Source of the DNA: Actinomadura spongiicola
Lineage (GTDB): Bacteria > Actinomycetota > Actinomycetes > Streptosporangiales > Streptosporangiaceae
Direction of reading: 5' to 3'
NCBI RefSeq assembly: GCF_003432485.1
Contig: NZ_QVNQ01000012.1
Coordinates: 62,001 to 126,000 of the forward strand
Length of the DNA: 64,000 bases
The notes under the pieces are model-generated. The model worked only from the letters and a program-made list of their open reading frames with translations. It ran no database searches and was not told where the DNA came from. Position numbers and translations under genes: made by a program. This document shows positions 16,208 to 25,128 of the stretch, in pieces (the stretch's first letter is position 1; each line of letters opens with the position of its first letter).

Positions 16208-18664
16208 GTGACCGAGCGTTACCCGGATCAATGGGAGGCCGACGTCGTCCTCAGCGACGGCGGAACGGCGCATCTGCGCCCCATCCGGCCCGCGGACGCC
16301 GAGCTCCTGCGCGACTTCCACGCGCGGCTGTCGCCCGAAACGATCTACTACAGGTTCTTCTCGCCGCGCCCGCGACTGTCGGATCGTGATGTCGAACACT
16401 TCACGACCGTCGACCATGACCGGCGAGTCGCGTTGATTGCCACGATTGGCACGGAAATGGTGGCAGTCGTCCGCTATGACCGGCTCAATGATCGGTTGGA
16501 GACGGCGGAGGTGGCGTTCCTGGTGGAGGACGCGCACCAGGGCCGCGGGCTGGGGCCGGTGCTGCTGGAGCACATCGCCGCGGCCGCCCGGGAGCGGGGG
16601 GTGCGCCGGTTCGTCGCGAGCGTCCTGCCCGACAACCGCCGGATGACGCGGGTGTTCCGGGAGGCGGGATACCGGGCGGAGCAACGGTTCGAGGAGGGCG
16701 TGATCGAACTCGTCCTGGACCTGGAGCCGACCGAGACGTCGATGGAGGTCATGGCGGCCCGGGAGCACCGGGCCGAGTCGCGGTCGATCCAGCGGCTGCT
16801 GTTCCCCCGGTCGGTCGCCGTGATCGGGGCGAGCCGGGCCGAGCACAGCGTCGGGCAGACCGTGCTGCGGAACCTGCTGTCCGGAGACTTCACCGGCCCC
16901 GTCTACCCGGTGCACCCCACGGCGGTGGCGGTGGCGGGCGTGCGCGCCTACCAGTCCGTCCTGGAGATCCCGGACGACGTGGACCTCGCGGTCGTCGCCG
17001 TGCGGGCCGACGCCGTCCACGAGGTCGTCCAGGAGTGCGCGGGCAAGGGCGTGCGCGGCCTGATCGTCGTGTCGTCCGGGTTCGGAGAGATCGGGGACGA
17101 CGGCCGCGCCCGGCAGGAAGAGCTGGTGCGGCTCGCTCGCGCCTACGGGATGCGCGTGGTCGGCCCGAACTGCCTGGGAATCGCCAACACGGACGGGGAC
17201 GTACGGCTGAACGCGACCCTGGCGCCGACGATGCCGGGACGGGGGCCCGTCGGGTTCTTCTCCCAGTCGGGCGCGCTGGGAATCGCGATCCTCCAGCGGA
17301 CGGCCGAACGCGGCCTCGGCCTGTCCACGTTCGTCTCCGCCGGGAACCGGGCCGACGTGTCGGGCAACGACCTCATGCAGTACTGGGAGGAGGATCCGGC
17401 GACCAAGGCCGTCCTGCTGTATCTGGAGTCGCTCGGCAACCCCCGCAAGTTCGCGCGGCTGGCGCGCAGGCTCGGCCGCCGCAAACCGATCGTGGCGGTC
17501 AAGAGCGGGCGCAGCACGCAGGGCGTCCCGCTCGGGCACGCCGCACGCGCGCTGACACTGCCCGACCATGCGGTCAGCGCCCTGTTCGAGCAGGCCGGAG
17601 TGATCCGGGTCGAGGACCTGTCGGAGCTGTTCGACGTCGCCCAGATACTGGCCTACCAGCCGCTTCCGACGGGCGACCGCATCGCGATCATCGACAACTC
17701 GAACTCGCTGGGACTGCTGGCGCAGGACGAGGCCGTGGCGCTCGGCCTCGACGTCCGGCCGCGCGTCGACCTCGGCCCCCGGGCGGACGCCGACGACTAC
17801 GAGGCGGCGCTCGCGTCCGCGTTGGACGACGAGTCGGTCGACGCGGTGGTGGCGCTGTTCACGCCCCCGACGATCGGGGGCTACGACGTGCGCGTCCCGG
17901 AGCGGATCGTGCGGCTGGCGTCCACGGCCGGCAAGCCGGTCGTGGCGACGTACCTCGGCACGGAGGGCATGCCGGTCGACCTGCGCGTCACCGGTCCGGA
18001 CGGAACGGCGGCGGAGGGGTCGGTGCCGTCCTACCCCTCGCCGGAGGACGCCGTCCGGGCGCTGGCGTACGTGATCAGGTACGCGCGGTGGCGGCGGCGT
18101 CCCACGGGTCGCGTACCGGAACTCGACGGAGTGGACCGTGACCGGGCCAGGACGCTCGTCGCCGGCTGGCTCGGCCCGGGAGGCACGGACGGTCCGGTCG
18201 AGGCCACGGCGGGGCAGGCGGCCGAGCTGCTGGCGTGCTACGGCGTCGAGGTCGCCGGGGACGGGGCCACGGGCGGCGTCCCGGTCCGCGTCCTGATCAG
18301 GGAGGACCCGTCGTTCGGCGCGGTCGTCTCCTTCGGCGTCGCCGACGAGATCGCGGCACTGCTCGACGACCGCGCCCACCGCCTGTCGCCGCTCGCGGAC
18401 GTGGACGCCGCGGAGATGATCCGCGCCATCCGCACGGCGCCGCTGCTGCTCGGGCATCGCGGCGCGGAGCCGGTGAACCTCGCGGCCCTGGAGGAGTTGC
18501 TGCTCCGCGCGTCCCGCCTCGGCTACGACCTGCCCGAGGTGGCGCGGCTCGAACTGAGCCCGGTCATGGCGGACGCGTCGGGCGTCACCGTCCGGCACGC
18601 GACCTTGACCCTGGACAGACCAGTGGGCCCACGACCCGAACTGGAGCCACGCCGACTCTCCTGA
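16208..18664 (+). CDS. GNAT acetyltransferase fused to an NDP-forming acyl-CoA-ligase-like protein with shortened ATP-grasp region
   Basis: 818 residues, GTG start. Residues about 15-175 form a GNAT domain (QGRGLGPVLLEHI is the acetyl-CoA loop). Residues about 200-330 are a CoA-binding Rossmann domain (SVAVIGASRAEHSVGQ), followed by the succinyl-CoA-ligase-like domains (GPNCLGIAN, FFSQSGALG). In the related Pat-type lysine acetyltransferases and acetate-CoA ligases a full ATP-grasp domain follows. Here the text passes from AELLACYGVEVAGD almost directly to VRVLIREDPSFGAVVSFG, so the first ATP-grasp subdomain, with its nucleotide lysine, is missing. CoA-ligase activity is therefore doubtful; protein acetylation is the likelier role. 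Confidence 0.88.
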   Translation: MTERYPDQWEADVVLSDGGTAHLRPIRPADAELLRDFHARLSPETIYYRFFSPRPRLSDRDVEHFTTVDHDRRVALIATIGTEMVAVVRYDRLNDRLETAEVAFLVEDAHQGRGLGPVLLEHIAAAARERGVRRFVASVLPDNRRMTRVFREAGYRAEQRFEEGVIELVLDLEPTETSMEVMAAREHRAESRSIQRLLFPRSVAVIGASRAEHSVGQTVLRNLLSGDFTGPVYPVHPTAVAVAGVRAYQSVLEIPDDVDLAVVAVRADAVHEVVQECAGKGVRGLIVVSSGFGEIGDDGRARQEELVRLARAYGMRVVGPNCLGIANTDGDVRLNATLAPTMPGRGPVGFFSQSGALGIAILQRTAERGLGLSTFVSAGNRADVSGNDLMQYWEEDPATKAVLLYLESLGNPRKFARLARRLGRRKPIVAVKSGRSTQGVPLGHAARALTLPDHAVSALFEQAGVIRVEDLSELFDVAQILAYQPLPTGDRIAIIDNSNSLGLLAQDEAVALGLDVRPRVDLGPRADADDYEAALASALDDESVDAVVALFTPPTIGGYDVRVPERIVRLASTAGKPVVATYLGTEGMPVDLRVTGPDGTAAEGSVPSYPSPEDAVRALAYVIRYARWRRRPTGRVPELDGVDRDRARTLVAGWLGPGGTDGPVEATAGQAAELLACYGVEVAGDGATGGVPVRVLIREDPSFGAVVSFGVADEIAALLDDRAHRLSPLADVDAAEMIRAIRTAPLLLGHRGAEPVNLAALEELLLRASRLGYDLPEVARLELSPVMADASGVTVRHATLTLDRPVGPRPELEPRRLS

Positions 18665-19016
18665 CCCACCCGCGACCGCCCGCGCCGGCCGTCTGCCACG
18701 GACGTCAGTGACAGCGCCCCCGCGGCCCCGAGGAGCGGGTGCGGCGGGCGACACGTCCGCGCGGCGCCCGTTCCCCTCCCACCGCGCCGGGATCACCGGC
18801 CCTGAGCGCCGTACCGCCAGCGACCGCGCGGTTCCAAGAGCCGACACGGCGGCCGTCGTCCTCCTGCCACGCCGGGGATCACCGGCTTTCCTCTCTTCGT
18901 CCACGATGGCGTGCTGGCTGACCGTTTGTGCGAGGGGCGGCGTGGCGGATGGGGCGCCGGGATCACCGGGGTTCCGGTTCCCGTCCGTGGTGATGTGCTG
19001 GGCGCGATTGGGTTGT
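18665..19016. repeat. intergenic region with three evenly spaced CCGG-GATCACCGG motifs
   Basis: No gene is evident. The near-palindrome CCGGGATCACCGG occurs at 18787-18799 and 18957-18969, and CCGGGGATCACCGG at 18872-18885. Measured at GATCACCGG, the spacing is 86 and 84 bases, about eight helical turns each. The sequence between copies is not similar, so this is not a simple tandem duplication and could be an array of protein-binding sites or of short insertions. Confidence 0.5.
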
Positions 19017-19346
19017 TCAGCGCGGTGGTCCGGGCGGGCCCGGTGGGGCGGGTTCCGGGGTCGGCGGGATCGGGTCGGGTTCCGGGCCCGGCGGGACCGG
19101 GTCAGGGACGGGCGTCGGCGGGGACGGGTCGGGCGCAGGCCCCGGTGGGGTGGGCTCCGGCGGCGGTCCGGGCGGGACCGGTTCGGGGGACGGGCCAGGC
19201 GGCACGGGGCCAGGGGGCTGCGGCGCGGGGCCCGGGGACGGACCGGGCGCCGGGTCGGTGGGCGGGACCAGCGGCCCCGGGGGCGGCGCGGGGTCCGGTG
19301 TCGGGGGCGGCACCGGCGGCGGCTTGGGAAGCGGCTTCTCGTCCAT
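19017..19346 (-). CDS. possible proline-rich low-complexity protein
   Basis: A frame of 109 residues starting MDEKPLPKPPPVPPPTPD, almost entirely Pro with Asp, Gly, Glu and Thr, without any domain. It would be a disordered, acidic, proline-rich peptide. A weak GGGAT lies upstream of the start and the frame is divergent from the DUF5998 gene. The same DNA is an extremely G-rich run on the plus strand (GGGnnGGG clusters from 19025 to 19325), so it may be a repeat tract rather than a gene. Codon evidence is uninformative in such sequence. Confidence 0.4.
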   Translation of the reverse strand: MDEKPLPKPPPVPPPTPDPAPPPGPLVPPTDPAPGPSPGPAPQPPGPVPPGPSPEPVPPGPPPEPTPPGPAPDPSPPTPVPDPVPPGPEPDPIPPTPEPAPPGPPGPPR

Positions 19347-19443
19347 GTCGATCCCGTACCCGCGATGCGCCCGCGCTAGCGTCGATCACGGTCCGATGGG
19401 CGGCCATGTGCGCGTCCGCCCCCGGACAGGGCAGGATGGGGCC

Positions 19444-20025
19444 ATGAGGGAAACCCGAGCGACCGCCGGCGGTCTGCGCACGGCGATCGAGCGCAGCGGT
19501 TACTACCCGGACCTGGTCGCGGACGCGGTCGAGTCGGCCATCGGGGACGAGCCCGTCGTGGCCTACGTGGTCCACCACGAGGCGACGTTCGACCCCGCCA
19601 TGGAGGTGCGGCGGCACGTGACGGTGCTGGTGCTGTCGGCGAGCCGGCTGCTGGTGTGCCACACCGACGAGCACCCGCCCGGCGAGGGCATGGCCCAACC
19701 GCACGCGTCCACCACCACCGAGGCCGTCAAGCTGGAACGCGTCCAGTCGGTCGCGGTGACGCGGGTCGTCCCGGACCCGGCGTCGTACGTGCCGGGGGTG
19801 CCGCCGACGGAGGTCGTGCTGACCATCGGCTGGGGCGCCATCGCCCACATCGACCTTGAGCCCGCGACGTGCGGCGACGAGAACTGCGAGGCCGACCACG
19901 GCTACACGGGCAGCGTCACCGCCGACGACCTGTCCCTGCGGGTCAGCGAGGCCGCCGACGGCGCGGACGCCGTCGGGCAGGTGCTGGCGTTCGCCGAGGA
20001 ACTGTCCGCCGCGACCGCCCGATGA
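19444..20025 (+). CDS. DUF5998 family protein
   Basis: 193-residue soluble protein conserved in actinomycetes, recognised as DUF5998. It opens LRTAIERSGYYPDLVADAVE and contains the segment VVHHEATFDPAMEVRRHVTV, which is the core of the family, then a beta-rich middle and a CGDENCEADHGYTG segment with two cysteines. Function unknown. It overlaps the next gene by four bases (ATGA) and so is translationally coupled to the alkaline-phosphatase-superfamily gene. This two- or three-gene order is usual in actinomycetes. Confidence 0.85.
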   Translation: MRETRATAGGLRTAIERSGYYPDLVADAVESAIGDEPVVAYVVHHEATFDPAMEVRRHVTVLVLSASRLLVCHTDEHPPGEGMAQPHASTTTEAVKLERVQSVAVTRVVPDPASYVPGVPPTEVVLTIGWGAIAHIDLEPATCGDENCEADHGYTGSVTADDLSLRVSEAADGADAVGQVLAFAEELSAATAR

Positions 20026-21188
20026 CGCGACCCCCCGATGATCCTCCGGTGATCGCGGCGGCTCCCGGCGGCCGTCCCGAGCCGCCTGTGCCACGGTACG
20101 GGGAGGGCGCGCTCGCGGATCTGCCGCCCTCGGTGCTGGCGTCCCTGGGCGTCCCCGGCGCGGTGAACGTCCTCGGCCTGCCGCCCGTGCCGCGCGTCTG
20201 CGTCCTGCTGATCGACGGGCTCGGCTGGGAGCAGCTGAAGGCGCACCCGGACGAGGCGCCCTTCCTGAACGCGATGGGCGGCGGCCCGATCACGTCCGGA
20301 TTCCCGGCGACGACGGTCAGCAGCCTCGGCTCGCTCGGCACCGGCGCGCCGCCCGGCGAGCACGGGCTGCTCGGCGTCCAGGTCGCGATCCCCGGTACCG
20401 GCAGGCTGCTGAACTGCCTGCGCTGGCAGGACGGCTCCGTCGTTCCGGAGGAGTTCCAGCCCGTTCCGACCGTGTACGAGCGGGCCGCGGCGGCTGGTGT
20501 CGAGACCGCTTATGTCGCGCTTCGCCAGTACAGCGGCACCGCGCTCAGCCGCGCCACGGCGCGCGGCTCCCGGTACGTCGCCGCGCAGAGCCTCGGGCAG
20601 CTCGTCGGACGCACCGAACTGGCCCTCCGCCAGGGCGACCGCTCGTTCGTCACCGTGTACCACGCCGACCTCGACGCGACCGGGCACCGGTTCGGGACCG
20701 GCTCCGCCGACTGGCGGCACCAACTGCGGTTCATGGACATGCTCGTCCAGGAGATCGCGGCCGTCCTGCCCGCCGGGTCGGCCCTCCACGTGACCGCCGA
20801 CCACGGCATGGTCGACCCGACGGAACGCGTCGACGTCGACGCCGTGCCCGAACTGCGGGACGGCGTCGCGCTCCTCGGCGGCGACGCCCGCGCCCGGTAC
20901 GTCTACAGCGAGCCCGGCGCCCACGCCGACGTCCTCGCCGCCTGGACGGCCCGGCTCGGCGACCGCGCGTGGGTCGTCTCCCGCGAGGAGGCCGTCGCGA
21001 ACGGCTGGTTCGGGCCGCTAGGACCCGGGATGCGGGAACGCGTCGGTGACGTGATCGCCGTCCCGCACACCGATCTCGCGATCGTCGCGACCGAACGGGA
21101 ACCGTGGCTGAACCGGATGGTCGGCATGCACGGTTCCCTCGTATCGGCGGAACAACTCGTCCCGCTGCTGACCACGTCCCGACCCTGA
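20022..21188 (+). CDS. alkaline phosphatase superfamily (nucleotide pyrophosphatase/phosphodiesterase-like) protein
   Basis: 388 residues, ATG overlapping the DUF5998 stop. The metal-binding frame of the superfamily is clear: CVLLIDGLGWEQL (first Asp), FPATTVSSLGSLGTG with the nucleophile Thr, VYHADLDATGHRFG (Asp/His), and HVTADHGMVDP (Asp-His). There is no signal peptide, so it acts in the cytoplasm unless membrane-associated otherwise. It is likely a phosphodiesterase or phosphatase of the type I nucleotide pyrophosphatase group; its substrate is unknown. Confidence 0.88.
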   Translation: MTRPPDDPPVIAAAPGGRPEPPVPRYGEGALADLPPSVLASLGVPGAVNVLGLPPVPRVCVLLIDGLGWEQLKAHPDEAPFLNAMGGGPITSGFPATTVSSLGSLGTGAPPGEHGLLGVQVAIPGTGRLLNCLRWQDGSVVPEEFQPVPTVYERAAAAGVETAYVALRQYSGTALSRATARGSRYVAAQSLGQLVGRTELALRQGDRSFVTVYHADLDATGHRFGTGSADWRHQLRFMDMLVQEIAAVLPAGSALHVTADHGMVDPTERVDVDAVPELRDGVALLGGDARARYVYSEPGAHADVLAAWTARLGDRAWVVSREEAVANGWFGPLGPGMRERVGDVIAVPHTDLAIVATEREPWLNRMVGMHGSLVSAEQLVPLLTTSRP

Positions 21189-21205
21189 GAGGGAAGGTGC
21201 CCGAG

Positions 21206-22090
21206 ATGAAACAGGATTCGCCCCTCCCTAATCGGGGCAACGACGGTCAAACTGACCGTGTGCACCCTCTCATCGAAGTGCTCGCGCTGGACTCTCTGCT
21301 CCGGCGGCAGAAGCCCGTGGTCCTCCTCGACGTCCGATGGCATCTGGCCGGTCCCCCGGGGATCGAGTCCTACCGCAGAGGGCACCTGCCCGGCGCCGTG
21401 TTCGTCGACCTCGACCGGGACGTGGCCGGGCCGCCGGGGCCCGGCGGCCGCCATCCGCTGCCCGACCCCGTCGCCTTCGAGTCGGCCATGCGCCGCGCCG
21501 GGGTGTCGCAGGACGGTCTCGTCGTCGTCTACGACGACGCCGACTCCACGGCCGCTGCGCGCGTCTGGTGGTCGCTGCGGTACTTCGGGCACGACAGGGT
21601 CCGGGTCCTGGACGGCGGGTACCGCGCGTGGACTGAGGCGGGCCGTCCGGTGAGCGACGACGACCCGGAGGTCAAGCCGGGCGACTTCATCGCCAACCCG
21701 GGCCGTCTCCCCGTTCTGGACGCCGAGGGCGCCGCCGAACTCGCCACGGCCGGGGTCCTGCTCGACGCCCGCGCCGCCGAGCGGTACCGCGGCGACCAGG
21801 AGCCCGTCGACCCCGTCGCCGGTCACATCCCGGGCGCCCGCAACGCGCCCACGTCGGGCAACGTCGGCGTGGACGGCCGGTTCCTGCCGAGCGAGCTGCT
21901 GCGCGAACGCTTCGCCAAGCTCGGTGTGACGGACGCGGTCGACGTCGGCGCCTACTGCGGCTCCGGGGTGACCGCCGCCCACGAGATCCTCGCCCTCCAC
22001 CTCGCCGGAATTCCCGCCGCCCTCTACGTCGGCTCCTGGTCGAACTGGGTGACGGACCCGTCCAACCCGGTCGCCACCGGCGACGACTGA
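21206..22090 (+). CDS. rhodanese-type sulfurtransferase
   Basis: Two-domain thiosulfate or 3-mercaptopyruvate sulfurtransferase, 294 residues. The N-terminal rhodanese domain (about 20-145) is catalytically silent (VVVYDDAD in place of the Cys loop); the C-terminal one carries the active-site loop YCGSGVTA with the persulfide Cys. ATG at 21206 has GAGGGAAGG upstream. A GTG at 21260 would give a shorter protein starting at HPLIEVLALD and is a possible alternative, since family members often begin there. It follows the phosphatase gene after 17 bases and is probably in the same operon. Confidence 0.88.
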   Translation: MKQDSPLPNRGNDGQTDRVHPLIEVLALDSLLRRQKPVVLLDVRWHLAGPPGIESYRRGHLPGAVFVDLDRDVAGPPGPGGRHPLPDPVAFESAMRRAGVSQDGLVVVYDDADSTAAARVWWSLRYFGHDRVRVLDGGYRAWTEAGRPVSDDDPEVKPGDFIANPGRLPVLDAEGAAELATAGVLLDARAAERYRGDQEPVDPVAGHIPGARNAPTSGNVGVDGRFLPSELLRERFAKLGVTDAVDVGAYCGSGVTAAHEILALHLAGIPAALYVGSWSNWVTDPSNPVATGDD

Positions 22091-22117
22091 CGGGCCGCGT
22101 TCGCGTGGGCCGGTGCC

Positions 22118-24682
22118 TCAGCCCGCGCCCATGCACAGGAGCCCGAGGACGCCCGGAGGGCGCGGGACGGAGGCCAGTGCGCGGGCCGGGTCGTGTCCGG
22201 CGGCCAGCGCGGTGTGGAACGCGGACATGAACTCCGGTGTGGCCGCGTCCTGGACGGGCGTCACGCTGGCGATCACCGTGGCGGCGCCGAGGGCGAGGAG
22301 GACACTGGCCATGCCGAGCACGGCGTCGCCCTCGTCGGCGCGGCCGATGTCGCAGGCGGACAGGACGATCAGGCGCGGCGGCACGGTCAGCTCGTCCAGG
22401 TCGTGCACCGTCAGATGCCCGTCGGCGAGGCGCAGCCGGGAGAACAGGGCGTTGCCCTGCCGGAACTCGCCGTGGGCGGCGATGTGGGCGAGGTCCGCGC
22501 CGTCCAGGGCGTCCAGGACGGTGTCCGCGCGGGCGTCCGGGCCGTCCAGGACGACGGCGCCCGGGTGCAGCACACGCAGGGCGGCGATCTCGCGTTCGGT
22601 GTGCCGGAGCCCAGGGCCCGCGACCAGGACGGTGTGCCCGTCCGCGGGTGCGGTGGCGCGGGCGTGCAGCCAGGCCCCGGCGGACGGGACGATCGTGAAC
22701 GCCCGCCCGGCCAGCGACGGCAGCGCCGCCCAGGGCAGCGCGTGCAGCACACCGGCCGGGGCGATGACGAGGTCCCGGTCGCCGAGGTCGGCCCGCAGCG
22801 GAGCGAGCAGGCGGTCGTCGAGGCGGACGGCGGTGTCGTCGAGGGCCGACAGCGCCCGCGGGTCGTCGCCCTCGGCGAGGCGGCGCGTGGCGTAGCGGAC
22901 CAGGCCGGTCTCCCGGGCGGCGGCCTCGTACGAGCCGAGGCGGTGGCGGCGCGGCGTGCCGCCGACGACGGTCACGGCATGCAGATCCGAGCCGACCGCG
23001 ATCATCTCGATGAGCGCACGCTCACCGAGCGCGGCGGCGACGCGGGAGAGGCCGGCGGGCCGCGGCGGCGCGGCGCCCGCCGGGCGGCCGCGCGTCCGGG
23101 ACCGGATCTCGGCCTCCAGACCGGCCAGGTCCCGGGGCGGCGCCGCCGATGCGCCGCCCCGGGCCGTGCCCGCCGTGTGCTCGGCGCTGAGGGCGCGGAG
23201 CGCGGTCAGCGCCGCCGCGCGCTCGGGGTCCTTCGGCGGACGGACGCGGGCGGGCCGCGCGATCGCCCGCCGCCGCTCCTCGACGGCGAGCAGTTCCCGC
23301 GCCGATCGGGCAAGTTCGAGGCCGAGCCCGGCCAGTTCGGTGGCGAGTCCCGACGCGCGGGCCCGCAGGTCCAGCGCGTCGAGCGCCTCCGCGTGCTCCT
23401 CGGTCACCCGCAGGCCCGCCCTGACCGCGGCCAGGGCGCCGGCCCGGTCGGCGCGTGCGGCGCGTTCGAGGGCGACGGCGTGCCAGGCGGCGATCCGCGC
23501 GGACGCCGGGCCGCGCCGCCGCCCGACCGGCGACAGCAGGTGCCCGGCCGGGCGGCCCAGGGACAGCGCCACCCGCGCGGCGACGATCCGGGCCTCGTCG
23601 GCGGCGTCCGTCCAGCCGCCGGCGCTCAGCCGATCGGCCGTGGCCACGGCGGAGCGCAGCAGCACCGCCGAGCGTTCACCGGACTCCCACCGGGCCCGGA
23701 GCAGCACATGCTCGGCCAGCGGCACCCAACCGGTGCGTTCCTGTTCGGCGAACGCCGCCCGTGCGCGTTCGGCGGCGTCGGTGCACTGCTCGGGATACCC
23801 GGCGGCCAGTTCGGCGTGGGCGAGCAGAAGGAAACCGTCCGCCATGTCGCATCGGTAGCCGTTCGCCGTCGCCGCGTCCAGGGCCGCGATCAGGACGGGA
23901 CGCGCCTCGCCCGGCAGCCCCGCCATGATGAGGGTCTCCGCCTGATCGAGCCGGCACTGCGCCAGGCGTTCACCGCTCAGGTGCCTCTCGGCCTCGACGA
24001 AGAGCCGTAGCGCTCGCGGGACGTCCCCACGGCGCGACACCGCGAACGCGAGATTCCCCCTGGACATCGCCGTCTGGTGACGCAGCCCCGCCGCCTCGCC
24101 GACGGCGACCGCCTCCTCCAGCGCCGACTCCGCACCGGCGAGGTCGCCGCGTAACGCACGCGCGAGCCCCAGGTTGGTGAGGAGCCCGTTGAGCGCGGCC
24201 GGGTCATGGCCCTGTCGCAGGCGCGGCAACGCCTGCGCGGCCACGGTGTGCGCCTCGTCCAGGCGTCCGGCCCTCGCCAGTGCGCACGCCTTGTTGGCCG
24301 CGAGACGGTCGGCGTCCGCGCCGTCCAGCACGGTCTCCGCCTCCGTCGCGTGGGCCAGCGCCCCGGCGACGTCGCCACGGGCCGTGAGCAGCCCGACGAG
24401 GTTCATGCGCACCTGGGCCGCCGTGTAACCGTCCGACCGGGCCAGTGCGCGCTGGAGGAACGCCACACCCTCGTCGAGTCTCCCCAGCTCCTTCGCGGCG
24501 AGCCCGGCCACCCGCAGCGCGAGCACCCCGCCGCCCTCGTCGAGGAGGGCGCTCGCCCGCGCGAAGGCGGTGGCCGGGTCGACCGCGGCGAGGTGAAGGA
24601 GGGCGCGCTCGTCGAACGGGCCCTCCACCCCCTTGGGACGGTTCCTCCGGTGGCGCCCCCACCGGAGGAACCCGGCCGTCAC
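22118..24682 (-). CDS. TPR-repeat CHAT-domain protease
   Basis: 854-residue caspase-like protein. Residues about 30-500 are alpha-helical tetratricopeptide-like repeats (for example LGRLDEGVAFLQRALARSDG). Residues about 540-854 are a CHAT domain, the caspase-HetF-associated peptidase fold. The catalytic dyad is visible as His737 in HIAAHGEF and Cys777 in LIVLSACDIG. CHAT proteases cut protein targets in signalling or defence. The GTG start overlaps the stop of the preceding 149-residue gene (GTGA), so it is the last gene of a coupled set with a sigma factor and follows the same-strand S8 protease. Its target is unknown. Confidence 0.9.
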   Translation of the reverse strand: MTAGFLRWGRHRRNRPKGVEGPFDERALLHLAAVDPATAFARASALLDEGGGVLALRVAGLAAKELGRLDEGVAFLQRALARSDGYTAAQVRMNLVGLLTARGDVAGALAHATEAETVLDGADADRLAANKACALARAGRLDEAHTVAAQALPRLRQGHDPAALNGLLTNLGLARALRGDLAGAESALEEAVAVGEAAGLRHQTAMSRGNLAFAVSRRGDVPRALRLFVEAERHLSGERLAQCRLDQAETLIMAGLPGEARPVLIAALDAATANGYRCDMADGFLLLAHAELAAGYPEQCTDAAERARAAFAEQERTGWVPLAEHVLLRARWESGERSAVLLRSAVATADRLSAGGWTDAADEARIVAARVALSLGRPAGHLLSPVGRRRGPASARIAAWHAVALERAARADRAGALAAVRAGLRVTEEHAEALDALDLRARASGLATELAGLGLELARSARELLAVEERRRAIARPARVRPPKDPERAAALTALRALSAEHTAGTARGGASAAPPRDLAGLEAEIRSRTRGRPAGAAPPRPAGLSRVAAALGERALIEMIAVGSDLHAVTVVGGTPRRHRLGSYEAAARETGLVRYATRRLAEGDDPRALSALDDTAVRLDDRLLAPLRADLGDRDLVIAPAGVLHALPWAALPSLAGRAFTIVPSAGAWLHARATAPADGHTVLVAGPGLRHTEREIAALRVLHPGAVVLDGPDARADTVLDALDGADLAHIAAHGEFRQGNALFSRLRLADGHLTVHDLDELTVPPRLIVLSACDIGRADEGDAVLGMASVLLALGAATVIASVTPVQDAATPEFMSAFHTALAAGHDPARALASVPRPPGVLGLLCMGAG

Positions 24683-25128
24683 AGCCGGATCCAGCTGGTG
24701 ACGATCGTCGTGCCGTCGTCCAACCGGAAGGCGAGACTCACCAGGCCCTCGGGCACGCGCGGCACGCAGAACAGCCCGGCGGGCTCCGCACGCGTCGTGA
24801 TCCCCTCCGGCGGCAGGTCACGGTGCCGGACCTCGACTAGGGCGGGCATCGACGGGACGAGCCGCCCCATCAACTCCCGGTCCCGGCCGTTCTCCGACAC
24901 CTCGATCTCCACCGAACCGTCCGGGGACGCGAACGTCAGCACGCGGTTCGCCGCGCCGCGGACCCCGGCCGCCGCCCGCGCCGACCGGTCGCGTTCCAAC
25001 TCCGCCAGCGTCGCGGACGGCGCCAGCCACGCGATCGACGCGCGGGCCGCCGCCAGCACGTCCGCCGGCACCGGGTCCAACACGGTGAACGCCTCGCGGA
25101 CGCCCGCCAGCAGCTCGTCGTCGGTCAC
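24679..25128 (-). CDS. small protein between sigma factor and CHAT protease
   Basis: 149 residues, GTG start overlapping the sigma-factor stop and stop overlapping the CHAT start, four bases each. The N-terminus LLAGVREAFTVLDPVPADVL is helical; the C-terminal half is beta-rich with a segment like SVEIEVSENGRDRELMGRL and a terminal VTSWIRL. No transmembrane segment or zinc anti-sigma motif. It resembles the small proteins that commonly accompany sigma factors in CHAT loci and could be a sigma regulator or protease substrate. That role is inference. Confidence 0.75.
   Translation of the reverse strand: MTDDELLAGVREAFTVLDPVPADVLAAARASIAWLAPSATLAELERDRSARAAAGVRGAANRVLTFASPDGSVEIEVSENGRDRELMGRLVPSMPALVEVRHRDLPPEGITTRAEPAGLFCVPRVPEGLVSLAFRLDDGTTIVTSWIRL

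Noticed and set aside
16040..18904. Minus-strand frame continuing upstream of the PfkB gene to 18904
   Set aside because: Only 15116-16039 shows kinase motifs and has a proper start; the extension is antisense to the acetyltransferase/CoA-ligase gene.
18708..19379. 223-codon plus-strand frame before DUF5998
   Set aside because: Runs through the GATCACCGG motifs and the G-rich repeat and yields Gly/Arg repeats only.
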